A stretch of 7,543 nucleotides of DNA from Flavobacterium sp. Its GTDB lineage: Bacteria > Bacteroidota > Bacteroidia > Flavobacteriales > Flavobacteriaceae. Shown here piece after piece: positions 5,482 to 7,543 of the stretch (positions within the stretch are counted from its first letter, which is position 1; each line of letters begins with the position of its first letter). Position numbers and translations under genes: made by a program. The DNA lies in assembly GCA_005792865.1 (NCBI GenBank), contig SXQR01000016.1:1-7543 (forward strand). Direction: 5' to 3'. The notes beneath the pieces were generated by a model. It saw only the letters and a list, made by a program, of their open reading frames with translations. It searched no databases and was not told the origin of the DNA.

Positions 5482-6608
5482 TATTTGAGCCTCTCGAAAA
5501 AGTACGGTTTGTAACCGGGCAGCAGTTCGGGATGCAAGATGTGCACCATATCCTGCAACACCATATCGGGACGGTTGGGCGCCATTTCATAATACAGGAT
5601 GCCACCCGTGGGCCCCTTCCTGAACATGAAGACATTGCGGTTTTTAAATGCTGCGAATTCCCTGTAATGCGGATTGGCCCTGTCCATTTCCACAAGTCCC
5701 GAATATTGGCCGGGTCCGATCCAGGCATCGGCAGCGGCCGCTTTTTCCATCACGGCCTCCAGCGGAAGCGACAAACTTCCCGTTCCCCTGGAATCGGCCC
5801 AGAGGTAGCGCCCGCCCGCATCACGGATGAAGATCGCGCCCCATGAATCGCCACGGGGGACGTTCCAGCGTGTCTCGAACATGCCGCCAATGAGCACGGT
5901 GGGTTTGGTGCTTGCGGCATTGGCCATTTTTTTTATCGCGTTGTAGTTTTCCTCGATTTTATTGAAGATCGAATCGGCGCGCGCCTCAAGGCCGTACAAG
6001 GCACCGAAAAACTTGATCCATTCGGCCTTGCCCAGGGGAGTCTGCTCATTCCAATCGCCATTGAGCATGACCTTGATGCCGCTTTTCTCAAGTTGCCGCA
6101 GGCCCGGATTGTCGTCGTCGATCCCGAATCCAACCACTACATCCGGTTGCAGGTCTATCGCCACTTCGGTATTGAGCATCTGGTTCACGCCGAGTTCGGC
6201 TATCTTTCCCTTGCCTATCATTTTGCGAACATTGCCCGATGATATGTAGGACAGGTTTGGGAAACCCACCAGCGTATTTTCAACCCCCAACATCTCAAGT
6301 GAGGGGATATGGGTGGTCGAGGTGACGACAATGCGTTTCACCGGCACATCAATGATAGGCAAATTAAGGCTGTCGGGAACGAGCGCGCCCGTTTTCCTGA
6401 GTATGTAACGATACTGGTTTGCCGCGTTGGGCCACGGATCGATGATGGTCACGATCGAGTATCCGCCAAAGTCCGAAATTTGCAGCCCCCGGGCATGCCG
6501 CACCGAATTTTTTCCCTGGATCCGGGTTTCCCCTTTTGCAGGCTTTTGGTTGCACGAGACGACAATTTGGACGAGAATGAGCAGAATGATGGCTGGTAGT
6601 TTGGACAT
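5481..6608 (-). CDS. btuF: Cobalamin-binding lipoprotein BtuF (periplasmic binding protein)
   Basis: This gene encodes a 375-residue solute-binding protein that captures corrinoid in the periplasm and delivers it to BtuCD. A short hydrophobic N-terminus ends in the lipobox VVSC, so Cys19 should be lipidated and the protein membrane-anchored. After a linker, the class III binding fold (Fe/B12 periplasmic binding domain, PF01497) starts near residue 90 with VKRIVVTSTTHIPSLEMLG. It continues through the interlobe region with QPDVVVGFG (154-162) to the C-terminal lobe with FKNRNVFMFRKGP (321-333). An Asn- and Tyr-rich extension at about 40-90 precedes the domain, as in many Bacteroidota homologues. 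I chose the ATG at 6608; an in-frame TTG at 6623 lies inside the -7 box. It is the first gene of the btuFCD operon and is divergent from btuB. Confidence 0.9.
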   Translation of the reverse strand: MSKLPAIILLILVQIVVSCNQKPAKGETRIQGKNSVRHARGLQISDFGGYSIVTIIDPWPNAANQYRYILRKTGALVPDSLNLPIIDVPVKRIVVTSTTHIPSLEMLGVENTLVGFPNLSYISSGNVRKMIGKGKIAELGVNQMLNTEVAIDLQPDVVVGFGIDDDNPGLRQLEKSGIKVMLNGDWNEQTPLGKAEWIKFFGALYGLEARADSIFNKIEENYNAIKKMANAASTKPTVLIGGMFETRWNVPRGDSWGAIFIRDAGGRYLWADSRGTGSLSLPLEAVMEKAAAADAWIGPGQYSGLVEMDRANPHYREFAAFKNRNVFMFRKGPTGGILYYEMAPNRPDMVLQDMVHILHPELLPGYKPYFFERLK

Positions 6609-6620
6609 GTGAAATTTTCG

Positions 6621-6628
6621 CAAATGTA
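6621..6628 (-). promoter_or_regulatory. Candidate -7 box (TACATTTG) for btuFCD
   Basis: TACATTTG on the minus strand matches TAnnTTTG exactly and ends 12 nt before the btuF ATG, giving an expected 5' leader of only several nucleotides. I found no good -33 TTTG at 19-21 bp upstream. The leader is too short to hold a riboswitch, so this operon is not under direct control of the cobalamin aptamer next to it. Confidence 0.5.
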
Positions 6629-6658
6629 TAAAAAGCTTCGCCGACGGACATTAAATGT

Positions 6659-6666
6659 TATATTTG
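6659..6666 (+). promoter_or_regulatory. Candidate -7 box (TATATTTG) for the riboswitch-btuB transcript
   Basis: TATATTTG matches TAnnTTTG exactly and ends 3 nt before the first base of the predicted aptamer P1 stem (6670), so the transcript would start almost exactly at the riboswitch. No clear -33 TTTG is present; the nearest is TTCG at 6637-6640. The box lies 30 bp from the oppositely facing btuF box. Confidence 0.55.
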
Positions 6667-6669
6667 CCG

Positions 6670-6830
6670 CGGATTTGGTTGCCGCCATGCGGCATGAAAA
6701 GGGAACCGGGTTAAAATCCCGGGCTGTACCCGCAACTGTAAGCTAAAACGACCGTCAGGAAACTGCGATCCACTGTTGAAAAACGGGAAGGAATCTGACG
6801 GGACGCAAGCCAGGAGACCTGCCCGATCCG
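6670..6830 (+). ncRNA. Cobalamin riboswitch (aptamer domain)
   Basis: This is an AdoCbl-class/B12-element aptamer in the 5' leader of btuB. The conserved core is present in order: AAAAGGGAA (6697-6705), a hairpin CCGGG/CCCGG (6706-6710 with 6718-6722), CTGTACCCGCAACTGTAAGC (6724-6743), CCACTG (6770-6775), CGGGAAGG (6784-6791), and the B12 box AGCCAGGAGACCTGCC (6808-6823). Supporting stems are CGGAT/ATCCG closing the domain (6670-6674 with 6826-6830), GCCGC/GCGGC (6681-6685 with 6689-6693), and a 7-bp perfect stem CCGTCAG/CTGACGG (6752-6758 with 6795-6801). Binding of cobalamin normally lowers expression of the uptake gene behind it. Confidence 0.96.
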
Positions 6831-6841
6831 TTAAAAATCGA

Positions 6842-6865
6842 TGCCTTCGGGAAAAAAGGCAGGAA
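6842..6865 (+). promoter_or_regulatory. btuB: Riboswitch expression platform: hairpin and start-site region of btuB
   Basis: TGCCTT at 6842-6847 can pair with AAGGCA at 6856-6861, forming a hairpin that ends at a purine-rich AGGAA (6861-6865) four bases before the btuB ATG. No T-run follows, so it is not an intrinsic terminator. GGCAGG at 6858-6863 is also complementary to CCTGCC of the B12 box (6818-6823). Mutually exclusive pairings next to the start codon suggest control of translation initiation. The pairings are observed; their use in the cell is inferred. Confidence 0.58.
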
Positions 6866-6868
6866 ATT

Positions 6869-7543
6869 ATGACAGGACGCATCCTTCTCTTATTGTTTTC
6901 TTGCCTTTGCGGCCATGCACAAACTGACTCAATCGCGCTTCGCGAGGTCATCGTGCCAGACCGTTCGCTTTCCCTGTTGAGGGAAACATCGTCCATCATT
7001 ACCATTCCGGATTCGGTGATCGCACGGGACGGGCATTCGCTTGTCCATCTATTGCGCAATACGCCGGTTTATTTCAAGGAGAATGGGCTGGGGATGGTGG
7101 CCTCCCCGGCTTTTCGGGGCACGACTGCGCAGCACACGGCGGTAAGTTGGAACGGCATAAATGTCAATTCGCCGTTTCACGGGCAAACCGATTTCAATGC
7201 GTCGGGCGCGCGCGATTTTGATCTTGTCACCCTGCGTGGCGGCGGCATGTCCACCACACACGGATCTAGTGCCATCGGCGGGACGATGCATCTTGAAAAC
7301 CGCATCTCGTTTTCCCCCGGAACCTCGGCTCGCGTGGATGCCGCTTATGGAAGCTTCAATACTTTATCGGCGCACGCCAGGATAAGGCATTCTGCAAGGG
7401 AGACGGCATTTTCAGCGGCGGCATCACAATTCTATTCCGATAACGACTATGAGCTTCCGTCCGGCCGAAGGAATGCCAACGGAAGGTTGCGCAACAACTC
7501 GCTCTCTGCTGTAGCTTCGTGGCGTCCGGATAAACGAAATACA
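6869..7543 (+). CDS. btuB: TonB-dependent cobalamin receptor BtuB (N-terminal part, cut by right edge)
   Basis: The frame from ATG 6869 is open for 225 codons to the window end. The first 17 residues form a Sec signal peptide (RILLLLFSCLCGHA, cleavage before Gln18), followed by a possible TonB box around LREVIV (residues 24-29). The plug domain occupies roughly residues 40-150: HSLVHLLRNTPVYFKENG, then PAFRGTTAQHTAVSWNGIN with the conserved FRG and WNG motifs, then SSAIGGTMHLEN. The first beta-barrel strands follow, with alternating aromatic and polar residues and AYGSFNT. The mature protein would sit in the outer membrane and import corrinoids using TonB energy. The riboswitch immediately upstream makes cobalamin (or a related corrinoid) the likely ligand. 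The remaining barrel, probably 400 or more residues, lies outside the window. Confidence 0.93.
   Translation, partial: MTGRILLLLFSCLCGHAQTDSIALREVIVPDRSLSLLRETSSIITIPDSVIARDGHSLVHLLRNTPVYFKENGLGMVASPAFRGTTAQHTAVSWNGINVNSPFHGQTDFNASGARDFDLVTLRGGGMSTTHGSSAIGGTMHLENRISFSPGTSARVDAAYGSFNTLSAHARIRHSARETAFSAAASQFYSDNDYELPSGRRNANGRLRNNSLSAVASWRPDKRNT

Noticed and set aside
6842..6861. Hairpin before btuB as an intrinsic terminator
   Set aside because: No T-run follows the stem; the sequence goes straight into an A/G-rich start region, so a translational role fits better.
6869..6904. BtuB N-terminus as a lipoprotein (LFSC as a lipobox)
   Set aside because: Phe at -2 of the possible lipobox is unusual, and the sequence continues to a good GHA-Q signal peptidase I site, as expected for an outer-membrane receptor.

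Overview
The window looks like an ordinary chromosomal segment of a member of the Bacteroidota, most likely a flavobacterium-like lineage with a fairly high GC content. The evidence is the Flavobacteriia-type sequence of the RluE-like and MATE proteins, signal peptides that end in Ala-Gln, near-absence of Shine-Dalgarno sequences, and several copies of the Bacteroidota -7 promoter box TAnnTTTG close to gene starts. No mobile element, CRISPR array, tRNA or rRNA gene was seen.

Left part (1-2073, all minus strand): the first codons of a secreted or membrane protein run off the left edge. Next come a full-length MATE-family multidrug exporter and a small, very hydrophilic protein of unknown function, which ends in a clear intrinsic terminator. 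A 9-bp perfect inverted repeat lies just after the MATE stop codon.

Middle (2161-3663): two plus-strand RNA-modification genes overlap by 7 bp. They are an RluE-type 23S rRNA pseudouridine synthase and a TrmL-type tRNA 2'-O-methyltransferase. They converge on, and overlap by 14 bp, a minus-strand gene for a small exported protein. That gene has an unusually complete Bacteroidota promoter (TTTG-N19-TATATTTG) only 4 nt before its ATG, which suggests a leaderless mRNA.

Right part (3692-7543): this is a vitamin B12 uptake locus. On the minus strand, btuF (lipoprotein binding protein), btuC (permease) and btuD (ATPase) are joined by 1-nt and 4-nt overlaps. Divergently, on the plus strand, a cobalamin riboswitch precedes btuB, a TonB-dependent outer-membrane receptor cut by the right edge. 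BtuB would carry corrinoid across the outer membrane, BtuF would hold it at the periplasmic face, and BtuCD would pump it into the cytoplasm. Only the btuB side carries the riboswitch. btuFCD has its own promoter-like box in the same 61-bp gap. The riboswitch has no U-tract after its downstream hairpin. It does have a segment next to the btuB start that can pair either with a local partner or with the B12 box, which fits control of translation initiation.

Most of the window is well-known biology. The least explained items are the hydrophilic 122-residue protein, the leaderless-type promoters, and the back-to-back promoters of the B12 locus.
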